This document shows, piece by piece, positions 1 through 9,800 of a stretch of DNA of 64,000 nt; the stretch's first letter is position 1; each line of letters begins with the position of its first letter. The position numbers and the translations under genes are program-made. Under the pieces are notes generated by a model that was not told where the DNA came from, searched no databases, and saw nothing but the letters and a program-made list of their open reading frames with translations. The DNA is from Nemertoderma westbladi. Taxonomy: Eukaryota; Xenacoelomorpha; Nemertodermatida; Nemertodermatidae. The stretch spans positions 1 to 64,000 of the forward strand of contig JAUCBJ010007908.1 of assembly GCA_032718475.1 (NCBI GenBank), written 5' to 3'.

Positions 1-870
1 ATTGGTCTGTTCAACAGTTCTGCTGTTAGTATAGAGGTCGCGGTTGTTTATCAACTATATAGCTCTATATTTTATTAATAAATAATTGAGCAACAAAAAA
101 GTACAAATTTAAGAATAAAATTACGTATTACATTTGAAAAAAACCTTAGAACAATAATTTTTAGAACAAAAAGTTCTACTTTTTTTTCCAAGTAGGCAAC
201 TAAATAATAACAATAAATGCTTCTTTCCGAAGTGCTTCCTTTGTTAAGTGACCATTGTGGGCGTGTGAGCCTATCAGGCTGTAATTACCCGGTATACAGT
301 ATAACAACACAAAGCTCTATCTACTGTTTTATTAAACTGATTTAATAAATTTATCTACTGTTTTATTAAACTGATTTAATAAATCTATTATTTATTAAAC
401 TGTTGCTAACTAATGTTGTTATAAATTTTTGATATGCCGACCTACAGCAAAACTCTAGTAGATGGATAATGTGATATACAGTAATATACATATACTGTAT
501 AGTGTTTTAATCCACAGAGGCGGAGCTCAGTAATGTTGTGAATGCACTGTACTATATTATTAGGGTCTCCCAGGGCGCAACTATACTGTACCAGTGGGGG
601 TAGTAACTAAACTATGTACAGTGTAATCTTAATTAATGATCTCGTAGTTAGCGTTCCATGCAACACAAACTCTACCTAATGTAACAATGGAAAAAAATCA
701 ATATTTTATGCTATCTGCACTCACCGCTACTCGTGTACTACTGTACTATGTAATATAATACGCAATAAATAAATTACATATTTACATTATTGGCCGACAT
801 GTACAAACACACACACACACACACACCCCATCTAGCCGTCCCCGCCGCAGTCAATCTAGCAGAAAAGAGG
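1..870. other. AT-rich spacer without a recognisable gene
   Basis: No frame here looks like protein. The stretch holds a 34-bp tandem duplication at about 319-386 and a short CA microsatellite at about 806-826. The only longer open frame (873-1136) is low-complexity and I do not regard it as coding. I see no RNA gene. Confidence 0.6.
319..386. repeat. 34-bp tandem duplication
   Basis: Two head-to-tail copies of an AT-rich unit beginning ATCTACTGTTTTATTAAACT, read directly from the sequence. Confidence 0.85.
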
Positions 871-1199
871 GGATGACTAAAAAAATAACTCAAAATTCAT
901 CAGAGCCTTTTTTTTTATTCTACATTATATTGCTATACCAACAAAATACCACCAAAAAAGGTGCAAAATCAATTAATTATGCGAATCACTACCCATTTAT
1001 CTTTATTTTCCTTAGCAACACGGAATATAATTGTACACTTTACAATGTACAGTACCGGTACATAGCAAACAAAAAGGGGTGGGGTATTCCCCAAATTTTG
1101 TACAAACTGTATATCGTAAACTATTGCGGTTTTTAATTGTGGTTTAATTGCAAAACTCAATACTCTGAAAGGCCAATTTCATTAACCCTATTTGGCCCC

Positions 1200-1222
1200 G
1201 GGGGGGGGGGGGGGGGGGGGGG
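1200..1222. repeat. G23 homopolymer run
   Basis: An unbroken run of 23 G on the plus strand in an AT-rich region. Length is likely to vary between alleles and to be uncertain in assembly. Confidence 0.9.
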
Positions 1223-1493
1223 TTATTTTATATATTTTTTGTAATTTATCTGTATCATTGAGTCAGTTTTGTTGGAAACGTAGAGATTTCGAGACTTTTC
1301 CTAAAATTTAATGGGCTATCCAACAAAGCAAACGCCATGTACATGGCATGGTTAGTTTGTCAACCTCGAATAAGTTCAGACAGCTAAAAACAGCAATCCA
1401 CCGAGACACACACCATTTATGACACTCATCTAACCCTTCAACCCAATTTAACCCTTCACAAATTTATAATGAGTAATTAATAATGAGTGGTTA

Positions 1494-1742
1494 TTAGTGA
1501 CCATACTGATCCATTCTATCGTTTACCCAATCTCTATAGTTGGGCACCCGAGCGTAAACACTAGGAAAGATCGCCGAGTAGCAGTTCTGACTGGCTACAT
1601 AACTCGCAGCACCGATTACCGTCCATTTACCGTCAACATTGCAGTTGAGTGGACCGCCCGAGTCACCGAAACAAACAGAATTGCCGTCATCTATTCCCGC
1701 GCAGATCTGACCTGGATCGTTGACGCTGGAGCCCCAGGCAGT
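1494..1742 (-). CDS. Protease last exon: catalytic serine
   Basis: 83 codons including the TAA at 1494-1496. It starts TAWGSSV after an AG at 1743-1744 and carries ICAG, the catalytic Ser in GDSGGPLNC, the SYV pocket wall and the closing [11 protein letters not shown] helix. An alternative acceptor at 1756-1757 would break the frame with exon 4. Confidence 0.85.
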   Translation of the reverse strand, partial: TAWGSSVNDPGQICAGIDDGNSVCFGDSGGPLNCNVDGKWTVIGAASYVASQNCYSAIFPSVYARVPNYRDWVNDRMDQYGH

Positions 1743-4664
1743 CTCCCGTACACATCTGTGAACGAATAATTAATTACAAATAATATATAAATTGTATGAA
1801 TGTATACATTTACCAATGAACATCCAGTTTCTACGATGGTGCCATAATGAGAGTAGGTAGGGAAATAATTTGTAAGAGTAAAATAACTAATAATACATCA
1901 AGTCATACATCAGGCTAATTATTTTTTTAATTATTTTTTCGTTAGTCAATTTTATAGCTTAAATTTACAAACTTCTCTTGTGTCCATGCAGGAAGATGAG
2001 CCTGATTCAATGTCTTCTGGTCTCCTGTCCCCTTTGTATCTCCCCACCCAGTACCATAGCACTCAGCATGATGGGCCAGCTGTAGATCTTGTTGGGGAAG
2101 ACAGACTGGACTGACATACTGGTTGAATCTGATAGGTGAGCTGAGTTTGATGAGAGCGATATCGTTGGATGGGAAATTATACTGGCCATGCATTACGATG
2201 CGGCTGGATCTATGTTTCTCCTGCAAGAAAAGATATAGGTACAAATTTAGGAAAACATAATAAATATAATATATGTATAGATTATGCATTGAATATATAT
2301 CAACGCCAATTCACCAGCTTCAATTCCAGCAAAAGTGTAGCCCAGGGTGGTTGCTGGTTTGGTGGCGAATGATAACCGATGATGAAAGAACTTATCAACA
2401 GTTATCAGCTACCAAATAAAAGAACCACTAGCAGCAGCAATAAAGTAAAATACTCAGTAAATTATGTAACTTTAACCAAATTTCAACCTATTTTAATTTT
2501 ATCATGAATAAATAAATAAATGCCACCTCGTCTGGTTTTACTTCCACGCGAAAGAATGAAAATAACCATTTCAAGAAAACTACTTCTCGATATAAATAAT
2601 AATCTGTTAACAGCCCAAACCCACCGTGGGTGGACTGGGTGGGAAACCAGGGTGTGATACCTGGCCAAAGAATGTACAGTCCAAAGTGCATTAAAATAGA
2701 AATTGAAATATGGGATTCTCAAATATTTCATAAACTTCAAATGAAGTTAAACCGGCCAGCCGCACAACAGGGCATGTAGGAATAAAGGTAACATCAGTTA
2801 AGTTGAAATTGACTTATCTGGAAATACAAAAGAAGCCATAAGGATAAACATCACACTCTGATACGATATTGTACCAGAATGTTGAAATTATAGAGGATAC
2901 TTCAACCTCGAAACCCTTGGCCCAGATAGCATACAAATTAATAAAGTAATTCATTTCTGTATTGACCACATTCTGTATCGTTTGCTTGTAAATAAGCTGT
3001 AATACAAAGCTTTGGTACAATCATAGCTTCGAACGGAAAAGTAGATCTGGTTAGACCTGGCCTTTACTTCGCTATAGATACAGGTGGTATTGTATCTTAA
3101 ATTAAAAGCCCAGCCAATTACTATCTCCGGTTGCGTTGACGATGATTAGAGCTGCTCTTCATTGTGAGTAGTTAATTAATTGTTTCTAGTGATTAAAGAG
3201 TTGTGATTTCGTCAACATATCCAAACTTTGTATATAAGTAAACTTTTCACTGCCCTCACTGCCTGAAAGAACCTGTATCTTGTATATCATCAAACAAGCT
3301 AATAGTTGGCGAAGCCAGAGGTGACACTAAAGCATTCCATGTTAGTGGTTGAAGCTACTCAAATCCAAACTTTTGCTTCAGTAATTTTTTTTAATTGGTA
3401 CTCCATGTTATCGACACCAGTAGATGAAAGGGTGAGTGGATCTGGCAGGTCTGAACATACAACCAAGAGATTGTTATCCCATCACTCAAACAACTGAGCT
3501 ACCCCGCCATTAACTGAAATATATTGAATCTGAAAGTGATAGAAACTGCACAAATTAAATTAGTTGCTGTATAAATAAATGTAAAAATGGCATAAATTTT
3601 GTTATAAATAAGTTAGCTTATATTTATGGTTGCGCTTGGAGCCATGATATAGTAATATCTAATATTAACATTAATATGTAACAAGCTGGCAAGCCTGGAA
3701 GGTTCACGGTCCTCCTACTTAATCAGTACAATAATAATACGTTTTCGTTCGGGTAGGCCTATGTTTCCTTTTCACTTGTTCCCATCGTACAGTCGTAGGC
3801 GACCTCATGCTCCTGTGCTCATCCCACCACGACCACGACCACCAGTTACGAGTTGGGTAGGCGTCTACCGGCAACCGGTAAGTAATTACGCGCCACACGA
3901 CGTCATCCCGCCATCCGCCAACATTTATACCGGTACGGTAAGCCTACCACCTACCGGCTGGCTACCATCGCACCGTAGGTCTACCGCCTACGCCTACCGG
4001 TCAACCGGTAACGGTAGGCTACCGCGTACCGGTACAGCGGTACTCAAAGTCGTACCGGTATTGTCGTAATTGACAAATGCAGGATTAAACCGTAACCCGT
4101 TCCAGTACCGGTACCATATGCATCTGAACGACTGGACGGTTAATCTCATAGCATAGCTGCATAGGCCTACTGGTAGTCAGTGCGAAGTCGCCTGCGAACA
4201 TGGCGAAATATTATATTTACTGCTAGGGCTAGGCTAGGACCTACTGCTGTACTGACCTATGACAGTATGAAGATAGGCAGATAGGCCTACAGTGGTCAGG
4301 TAGTACCGGTCCGGTATGCCTACTACAGGCAGACAATCAGACAGTACTAGCAGTGCTAATTAATTACCTTAATTAAATCTTCAATTAGGTCATAATGTAG
4401 GTCCAAATTTAAAAATCGGCCTCCGTTAATCGATTTACAAATAATTCAGGTACCTCCATGCCAAATATCAGAATCATTCATTGCGTTCCCTATGACAAGA
4501 TAGCTTTTTCCTAAACCATGCGAAAACACGCAAATATAGCGCTCACATCGCACAAATACCATCTCGACACCCAATTTTTTGTATGAGCCTTCGCCATCCC
4601 TATATCTAACTTTTGTCCAAATTTTGTTTCGATTGATTAATAAATAACTGAGATATCGCTCTGG

Positions 4665-4695
<31 letters not shown>

Positions 4696-7039
4696 CACAC
4701 ACACACACACACATTACGGTAATAATGGTCACCTATGTCAAGGACCGTGAACCAATATTGTTATAAATTTCATTGCGGTGCATCGCGAAGGCTTAAAATT
4801 TCAACCCCCGTGGGATCCGTCAAGATATCGATGAAATTTAGATAAATTTTTTTTGCCTTAATTTTATACCATTTGGCAACTTTTGTGCACCGCTAGAACA
4901 ATGAAATCGAAAAAAAAGTAAAAAACGCACCGCCCTAATGTACAGGCCAATACAATGCTGTAATGTCCTCAAAGGTTGTAAAGTGCTAAATAATAACTCA
5001 CTGTTAATACTAACGGCGTTGAGTAATGTTACAATTTTGGAATAAAAATAATTACAAACCTCAGTACCAGCATTCACATCCAGTTCATGTTCTCCCACAA
5101 CTACATATATATCGGAATTGCCGTTACCTTCCACACAATGACTCGCTGTTAGTATCCAGTTCTCGTTTATTATACTACCACCGCAGAAGTGAAATCCCCA
5201 GTATGTTTGTAGAGATACCTAAATTACAATAATATATATTAACCAGATTAGTTATGCTGGTGACCCAGTATGTTTGTAGAGATACCTAAATTACAATAAT
5301 ATATATTAACCAGATTAATAGTTATGCTGGTGTTTTAAAATTTATGAATAATTTGCCATCCATGTTAATAGGGTTACCATAACTACATGTTTTCCTTTTG
5401 ATTTAATATAATTTCCCCTAATATAATTTCCAATAATGCTGACCTAATGTATCATCTTTCTGTGCATTGGGCCAGATGAAACCAAGGCAAATTGGGAAGC
5501 AGAGTGGAAGGGTTTACTGTAAAAGAATTTTTGGAGAATTAAAAGAGTTTTCAATGCCTATAGCATTGAAATTGTGCCTTACATACATTGTGGATAGAAA
5601 AAAGGACCGGCATTCCTGCCGTCGACCTGGCGACGGCCGTGTCGACGAAACCTGCCATGTGCCACAGCCCATGGGTACCACCACCTAATCTGCACCAACC
5701 ACCAGCCATTTCACCCTCTCTCGCAGACTGTCGTCTGCCTGTACCACCCCTCTGATATGTCCACCCCTCTCCACGTTATCCACCACCTAATCTGCTCCAA
5801 CCACCAGCCATTTCACCCTCTCTCGCAGACTGGCGTCTGCCTGTACCACCCCTCTGATATGTCCACCCCTCTCCACGTTATCCAACACCTAATATTTCGC
5901 GCTCCAAACTTTTTATTATTAATAATTTCTTATGATGGATCTTATTTATTTATATATACACTTGTGTTTTTACTGGTTGCATTTCAAATTTACCCCGCCT
6001 GGGGGCGTATCTTTATTATTATCAATTCAAATTTACCCCGCCTGGGGGAGTATCTTTATTATTATCAATTCTTGTTATTTATTTTGATGATTTTCACAGA
6101 GAAAATATTTATATTTACCGCCAATTTAGTTCAAAAATTTTATGATTTTCCATCTAATTGCTACTGTCCTCCTCCATTATTTAATCAAATTGCTCGAACA
6201 TTTCAGGCAATCCAATGATCTAGATATTCTGCCCAATTAAATTTATGTACAGAATTTTATAATTTTGATCAGAAGTGTAAAATTAGTTAAAAAATCATTT
6301 ATTTTCTCAAATTATCGGCCAAAACACAACTTACACTCCAAATTTCATAATGTTCAGAAGTTTTGTCAAGACCATTGTCTGAAATTTTCAAACAATTCGG
6401 TTAGTGAAACGCATGTAAATTTAAACCTTCCCGCGCTAAAAGATCGTCGGTCTCTATTTGACTGTAATTAACATCTGCACCAAAATGGAAAAAAATTGAC
6501 CCCCCCCCCCCCCCTTGCCCCTTAAATGACAATAAACTTACCTGCCAAGCAGCCAACTGTTGGGTTTGGCTGGAGATCCAAACTTACCTGCCAAGGCCAA
6601 CTATTGGGTTTGGCTGGAGATCCAAACTTACCTGCCAAGCAGCCAACTATTGGGTTTGGCTGGAGATCCAAACTTACCTGCCAAGGCCAACTATTGGGTT
6701 TGGCTGGAGATCCAAACTTACCTGCCAAGGCGAACTATTGGGTTTGGCTGGAGATCCAAACTTACCTGCCAAGGCGAACTATTGGGTTTGGCTGGAGATC
6801 CAAACTTACCTGCCAAGCAGCCAACTATTGGGTTTGGCTGGAGATCCAAACTTACCTGCCAAGCAGCCAACTATTGGGTTTGGCTGGAGATCCAAACTTA
6901 CCTGCCAAGGCCAACTATTGGGTTTGGCTGGAGATCCCCCAACAATCTTTGAGTCAAGATTTGGACTAATGGCTGGATTGCCACATTCTTGGGCGAATGT
7001 TGCTGTTACAAACAGAGAAATAAACACAAGTAACGCCAT
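1494..7039 (-). CDS. Elastase/chymotrypsin-like secreted serine protease gene (whole span, multi-exon)
   Basis: A gene for a secreted S1-family serine endopeptidase, reconstructed from separate coding blocks on the minus strand. Exon 1 gives a signal peptide, a short cysteine-bearing propeptide and the activation site before IVGG. Exon 2 carries the catalytic His (TASHC), exon 3 the catalytic Asp (NDIALIKL) and the last exon the catalytic Ser (GDSGGP). The residue six before the catalytic Ser is Ser, and the SWG-type strand reads SYV. In this family that means a chymotrypsin/elastase pocket rather than trypsin's Asp. Exons 1 to 3 are joined by clean GT-AG sites in phase 0. The junction between exon 3 and exon 4 is not resolved and may be damaged. 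A TATA box lies upstream of exon 1. Digestive function is inferred from the family. Intron 1 holds repeats at both ends (separate entries). Confidence 0.85.
1814..1863 (-). CDS. Protease exon 4 (short, probable)
   Basis: A short block reading TIVETGCSL in the frame that joins the last exon, ending at a GTAAAT donor below 1814. The Cys-Ser followed across the intron by xxWGSxV fits elastase-type proteases well. No AG acceptor is visible at the right distance, so the start is a guess. Confidence 0.5.
1985..2220 (-). CDS. Protease exon 3: catalytic aspartate
   Basis: Starts after a TTGCAG acceptor at 2221-2223 in phase 0. It contains [12 protein letters not shown] with the catalytic Asp, then VCLP and TGWG, all standard for S1 proteases. 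The 3' end is uncertain: no good donor lies where the family alignment expects one, and the frame runs on to a stop at 1942. This may be a decayed or misassembled splice junction. Confidence 0.75.
3370..3508 (-). repeat. Probable tRNA-derived SINE
   Basis: On the minus strand the sequence starts GGCGGGGTAGCTCAGTTG, a good tRNA 5' end with a pol III box A (TAGCTCAGTTG). About 33 bases further comes GTTCAGACC, close to a box B. A full tRNA clover-leaf does not fold well, and an unrelated body with a short A-rich stretch follows. This is the layout of a tRNA-derived SINE rather than a tRNA gene. I have no family name and no second full copy in the window. Confidence 0.45.
4669..4713. repeat. CA microsatellite
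   Basis: (CA)n interrupted once, in the protease intron 2 region. The open frame it creates on the minus strand (CVCVCV) is not a gene. Confidence 0.9.
5060..5218 (-). CDS. Protease exon 2: catalytic histidine
   Basis: 53 codons between an AG acceptor at 5219-5220 and a GT donor at 5058-5059. It contains the substrate-binding GFHFCGGSI block and WILTASHC with the catalytic His and its disulfide Cys. The first bases of the exon and the acceptor are duplicated just upstream (5264-5332). Confidence 0.85.
5197..5332. repeat. 67-bp tandem duplication of the exon 2 acceptor site
   Basis: Two nearly identical copies (5197-5263 and 5264-5332). Each contains the 3' splice site of protease intron 1 and about the first 20 bases of exon 2. 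The distal copy therefore offers a decoy acceptor. Confidence 0.85.
5679..5893. repeat. 102-bp tandem duplication, CT-rich
   Basis: Two copies with period 102, starting CACCACCTAATCTGC, plus the beginning of a third, within protease intron 1. The long open frame over it is not protein-like. A shorter duplicated unit (AAATTTACCCCGCCTGGGGG) follows at about 5987-6060. Confidence 0.8.
6536..6937. repeat. Minisatellite of 44/46-bp units made from the exon 1 end and its splice donor
   Basis: About nine head-to-tail units. Each contains, on the minus strand, the last codons of protease exon 1 ([11 protein letters not shown]) and the donor CAG|GTAAGT. Units differ by a 2-bp indel (CCAAGGCC or CCAAGCAGCC), giving 44 or 46 bp. 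Neither length is a multiple of three, so reading through copies shifts frame. The plus-strand open frames over it are artefacts. Confidence 0.9.
6902..7039 (-). CDS. Protease exon 1: signal peptide, propeptide, IVGG activation site
   Basis: 46 codons from the ATG at 7039 to a GTAAGT donor directly below 6902. It begins with a hydrophobic signal peptide ([16 protein letters not shown]), then a short propeptide with one Cys and the Lys-IVGG cleavage site. Phase is 0, matching exon 2, which starts VSL. The last 11 codons and the donor are repeated about nine times downstream in the intron, so the true donor could be any of several; the first is the natural choice because it keeps the frame. Confidence 0.85.
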
Positions 7040-7118
7040 CGTTTATACTTTAATACTTGTATACTTTGGGGAATTAGTAATAATGGAAAATAAATAATAT
7101 AAAAAACAGTTAATTCGA

Positions 7119-7131
7119 CTTTATATATAAG
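7119..7131 (-). promoter_or_regulatory. TATA box of the protease gene
   Basis: On the minus strand the sequence CTTATATATAAAG lies about 80-90 bases upstream of the exon 1 ATG, leaving room for a short 5' leader. A strong TATA box is common in animal digestive protease genes; the assignment is by position and motif only. Confidence 0.5.
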
Positions 7132-7479
7132 AAAATGAATTGAAATCCAAGGGAAAGCGACATGATAATTTCGTGCTAAGTGGTATTATCACTTGATATG
7201 TTTGTGTTTTAATTAAAATTCCTATTAATTTTCTCTGAAGATGTAGGCCTAAGTTATCGAAATTTAATTTAAACAAACACAAAAATACATCAAAGTAATA
7301 GACCGCGCCGATGGACAATTGCCATATGTTACAAATATTCCTTGAATGCTGATAGATACGGATATAGGCTACTGATTCAATATACCAGAATATAATAACA
7401 GCCCACAAGGAATCAGCCAAGAGGCCTATTCCCCAGAAACCCAAACGAAAACATAATGTGCATGGCAAGACTCTGAGGT

Positions 7480-9787
7480 TACTTGTAAGAGAGAAGATCT
7501 TAAGATAGCCTACAAAGTTAAAACCGAACAACCAACAACCGAAAACATTAACAAGGTTGAGAAAGCTAAGGACAATCTTAAATTGGCCTACAACATCAGC
7601 CAGGAAAGTACATACAGGATAAAACTGAAGCAATTACAACTGCTCACATACAGCAACAATCAAGATTTACCTGGCAAACTGTAAATGAGGTATCTGGTCG
7701 AAAAAGTTGTGCTAAGGGGCGCGCTTCAAAGCTGATAGTCATGAAAAACGTGTTGGGAAATGGAAAGATCACTTTAGCAACTTGCTTGGACAGCCACCAA
7801 ACATCGAGGTCAGCCCTACAAGGAAAATATATGACAAGACACTACCTAAAGAAACAGGGAACTTCACACCTGCCGAACTCCAAAGACGCATTAAAAGCAT
7901 GTCCAATAATAAAGCGAGTGGATTAGATGAAATCCCAGCGGAGGTATGGAAAACCGGAGTGCTAAACAGACCATTATTGAATGTTTGCAACCGGATGTTA
8001 AAAGGGGAAAAGCCGCCACCAATTTGGACTAAAAGAAAAGGCAACTAAAGCCTCTCCCTAAGAAAGTAGACCTTTTTGTACATACAAACTAAACTGTGTG
8101 CCTGTGGTAGCTGCCAAAATATACAATAAAATGATTCTATATAGAATTAGACCTCACATAGAGAAACTACTGCGTAAGAGCCAAAACGGATTTCGACCAA
8201 GTAGATCAACAATAGCTCAGATACTTGCACTATGGAGACTGATTGAAGGAATTAAGTCAAAGAATCTGCCCGCTGTCCTGACTGTTGTGGACCTAAGAGC
8301 TTATGGATTACCAGAGGTATGGCTGGCATTGGATTGTTATATTGTGACACAGAAGCGCAGGTACTCTCACCAGATGGTGAAACTGAGTTTTTCTCAATCC
8401 TGGCTGGCGTACTGCAAGGTGACACATTAGCACCACTACTATTTGTAATTGTACTGGATTACGCAATGAGGACGGCCACAAAGGGTGAAGACCTGGGATT
8501 CACACTTCAAGAACGCAGAAGAAGTAGATATCCGGCAACTACAGTGGAGAGTGCTGCTACGAGAGTCCGGACAATTGCGACCCGGACAATTGCGACCCTG
8601 TCAATGGCGACTCTGACAATTGCAACCCTTTATTTTAGATAATTTTGCTGGGTCGCAATTGTCCGGATACTGTATTATTTATATAATTATACAAATTTTG
8701 ATTACTTTAGCTATATTTAACATATGTAGGGAGGGGAGAGGTTGACCCCACATTATTCTCTATGATACTGTAGGTTCTGGAATGATTTTATATTAATTGT
8801 ACTAATTAATTATACTGTAATTACTGTAGCTATATCTAATTTACCTTAGCTACATTTTATCATAGGGAGCTGTTGGCCTAAAATTAATCCCAATTAATTA
8901 TTCTGGAATGCTTACAATTAAATTAATTGCTTTAAGTGTTGCTCTAAAAATTCGCATCGCCTACTGTGCGAATATTGTTAACATTGTTCATGCATTATTA
9001 ATTGCTTTTACTCTTGTTTGTTTTGGATAATTTTATTTATTATTTTTTTTACTAGCTATTGATATAAAAATTTTTAAATCTATGGTTATAATGATCTACG
9101 ATTTACATTACATCGTTATTTTTAATCTGGATCCGGACAATTGCGACACGTACAATTGTAATCCGGATATTGAATTGCATCGAATCCATCCAATTGCGAC
9201 CCATGATTTTAGAAAAAATTGTTGGGTAGCAATTGTCCTACCTTCCTGGAGGTTGGATTGCAAATAAATGCTATCAAGACCTAATTTATGACTTTTAATG
9301 TTAATAATTGATAACAATTGATAACTATTGATAATTAATAATCAACTATAGAAGGTCGATGACTTCCAGTGCCGTGGATCATGGATAGAGAGTAGCAAAA
9401 AGGACATAGAAGTTAGGAAAGCAAAGGCTTGGGTAGCTCTATCAAAAATGGATACCATCTGGAAATCAGATCTCTCCAGGCACCTGAAGACTAAGTTCTT
9501 TCGAGCCACAGTGGAAAGTGTATTTTTATACGGGAGTGAGACCTGGACACTGACTAAATCACTTGAACAACGAATTGATGGTTGCTACACAAGACTACTA
9601 AGGGCAGCCCTAAACATCAGCTGGAGACAACACATGACAAATGCCGAGCTTTATGGTACAATACCACCTGTATCAACCACCCTCCGTGAATGCAGATTAA
9701 GATTCAGTGGGCACTGCTGGCGAAGTAAAGACGAGGTCATACCAGATCTACTTTTCTGGCAACCAACTCATGGAAAGCGTGGTCGTG
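7480..9787 (+). pseudogene. LINE A: decayed RTE-like retrotransposon, main part
   Basis: A plus-strand non-LTR reverse transcriptase broken by frameshifts. Recognisable blocks in order: upstream linker (about 7500-7700), RT start with NNKASGLDEIPAEVWK (about 7890-7960), fingers and QNGFRPSRST (about 8110-8215), LAGVLQGDTLAPLLF (about 8400-8445), GLQINAIKT (about 9254-9283), and the C-terminal LYGSETWTL and LRFSGHCWR region (9448-9800). A foldback DNA element interrupts it at 8567-9240. Its last codons were separated by RTE-1 and lie at 12834-12957. It is the same broad family as RTE-1 but clearly diverged, and no longer functional. Confidence 0.75.
8567..9240. mobile_element. MITE-like foldback element with CCGGACAATTGCGACCC ends
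   Basis: The left end holds a perfect 17-bp inverted repeat (8567-8583 against 8650-8666). The right end repeats the theme (about 9133-9147 against 9224-9240, less perfect). Internal DNA is AT-rich and non-coding. The insert interrupts the LINE A reverse transcriptase. It could instead be two separate small foldbacks; no target duplication was identified. Confidence 0.55.
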
Positions 9788-9800
9788 GACGACCGGCCAT

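Noticed and set aside
2483-2760. Minus-strand 85-codon ORF and possible retroposon with an ATTT-type tail
   Set aside because: The peptide is not protein-like. The AAAT repeat at about 2510-2525 suggests a retroposed repeat, but I have no second copy or clear ends.
3761-4069. 102-codon Pro/Arg-rich ORF
   Set aside because: Created by ACCGGT-rich sequence; composition only, no domain.
6526-7097. Plus-strand ORFs of 119-147 codons over the splice-donor minisatellite
   Set aside because: They are repeat-driven and antisense to the protease exon, with no protein-like features outside the repeat.
7121-7633. 170-codon minus-strand ORF
   Set aside because: Hydrophobic low-complexity translation antisense to the LINE A upstream region; no motif or start context.
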